DNA of 6,011 nt from JAZKFT01 sp963845495 (lineage in GTDB: Bacteria; Bacteroidota; Bacteroidia; Chitinophagales; Chitinophagaceae). Shown here piece by piece: positions 5,662 through 6,011 of this stretch; within the stretch, counting starts at the first letter, position 1; every line of letters starts with the position of its first letter. The position numbers and the translations under genes were made by a program. The stretch lies in contig CAWJTH010000053.1 in the NCBI GenBank assembly GCA_963845495.1, positions 1-6,011 of the forward strand, read 5' to 3'. The notes beneath the pieces were generated by a model. It was not told the DNA's origin and made no database searches. It worked only from the letters and a program-made list of their open reading frames with translations.

Positions 5662-6011
5662 TTAATGCTTATGTGATTGTAATGCTTTCATCATCATATT
5701 AGCAATAACAAATTTTAACAATAAAAATACCATAATGGAAATGGCCAGTGTAATCCATTTTGTATTCTTTTTTAATTTAAAAAAAAGAACAATTTTATTT
5801 AAAAAGAGGAAATATGTGGTTGTAATTGATAAAGCAAAGGTTATAAAATCAACAGCCAATATAAAGTAAACCGGTTTACTAGGATTATTGTAACGGGATG
5901 GTAAATCAATCAAAAGATCGCTTTTTGAAAGCAAGTCGAAAATTGTCAAAAATGTTACCAAAATCCATCCAAGCCTAAATTTTGAAATGAACAATACGCC
6001 TATTAAGAAAG
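5662..6011 (-). CDS. hypothetical membrane protein, 3' part only (start beyond window)
   Basis: Not recognised. The frame ends at TAA (5664-5662) and stays open to the window edge. The codons at 5992-6009 continue it with Phe-Leu-Ile-Gly-Val-Leu, so the TTG at 5994-5992 is more likely an internal Leu than the true start, and the gene is truncated here. The visible 116 or so residues include hydrophobic stretches: around the FLIGVLFI edge through RLGWILVTFLTIFDLL, then VYFILAVDFITFALSITTTYFLFL, then WITLAISIMVFLLLKFVIANMMM, separated by short polar loops. They end in a His-containing tail (SHKH). Three membrane spans are likely. It converges on the 4457 gene with 20 bases between stops, too little for a conventional terminator. 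A role in surface glycan export or modification is possible from context only. Confidence 0.6.
   Translation of the reverse strand, partial: FLIGVLFISKFRLGWILVTFLTIFDLLSKSDLLIDLPSRYNNPSKPVYFILAVDFITFALSITTTYFLFLNKIVLFFKLKKNTKWITLAISIMVFLLLKFVIANMMMKALQSHKH

Noticed and set aside
1..6011. CRISPR array, toxin-antitoxin, retron or other defence system
   Set aside because: No regularly spaced identical repeats of CRISPR size, no reverse transcriptase, nuclease cluster or paired small genes. All sizeable real genes fit tatD, glycosyltransferases or a membrane protein.

Overview
The window looks like a chromosomal segment of a member of the Bacteroidota, probably of the Sphingobacteriia/Chitinophagia kind. 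The evidence is AT-rich DNA, no Shine-Dalgarno sequence ahead of any start, several exact TAnnTTTG -7 promoter elements, and proteins that resemble Bacteroidota families. The taxonomic call is inference from style; no search was run.

Layout. At the left edge, on the minus strand, lies a complete tRNA-Ser(GGA) with encoded CCA and its own promoter-like element. Next, also on minus, is a complete TatD-family metal-dependent hydrolase (246-1013). A 438-base gap between divergent genes (1014-1451) follows. It holds a nested inverted-repeat element, a CGCAAAG-type intergenic repeat and two promoter-like boxes. Two plus-strand glycosyltransferases come next: a GT8/GT77-like GT-A enzyme with a DTD motif (1452-2327) and a GT2 enzyme (2421-3362). 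The second converges on a minus-strand GT2 enzyme (3500-4336) across a long imperfect inverted repeat that may terminate both. Divergent from that gene is a polytopic GT87/DUF2029-like membrane glycosyltransferase (4457-5641). It in turn converges, with 20 bases between stop codons, on the 3' part of an unrecognised small membrane protein whose start lies outside the window.

How the genes work together. Four glycosyltransferases in a row (three predicted cytosolic GT-A enzymes and one GT-C-type membrane enzyme) suggest a locus for a cell-surface or secreted glycan, such as LPS O-antigen or capsule. Strand switches mean it is not one operon; only 1452-3362 looks co-transcribed. Acceptors and sugars cannot be read from sequence. 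tatD and the tRNA are housekeeping neighbours.

No CRISPR array, transposase, integrase, toxin-antitoxin pair or recognisable defence system is present. The least explained signal is in the intergenic DNA. Three gaps carry degenerate repeats with a 7-base period, two of them folded into long inverted repeats.
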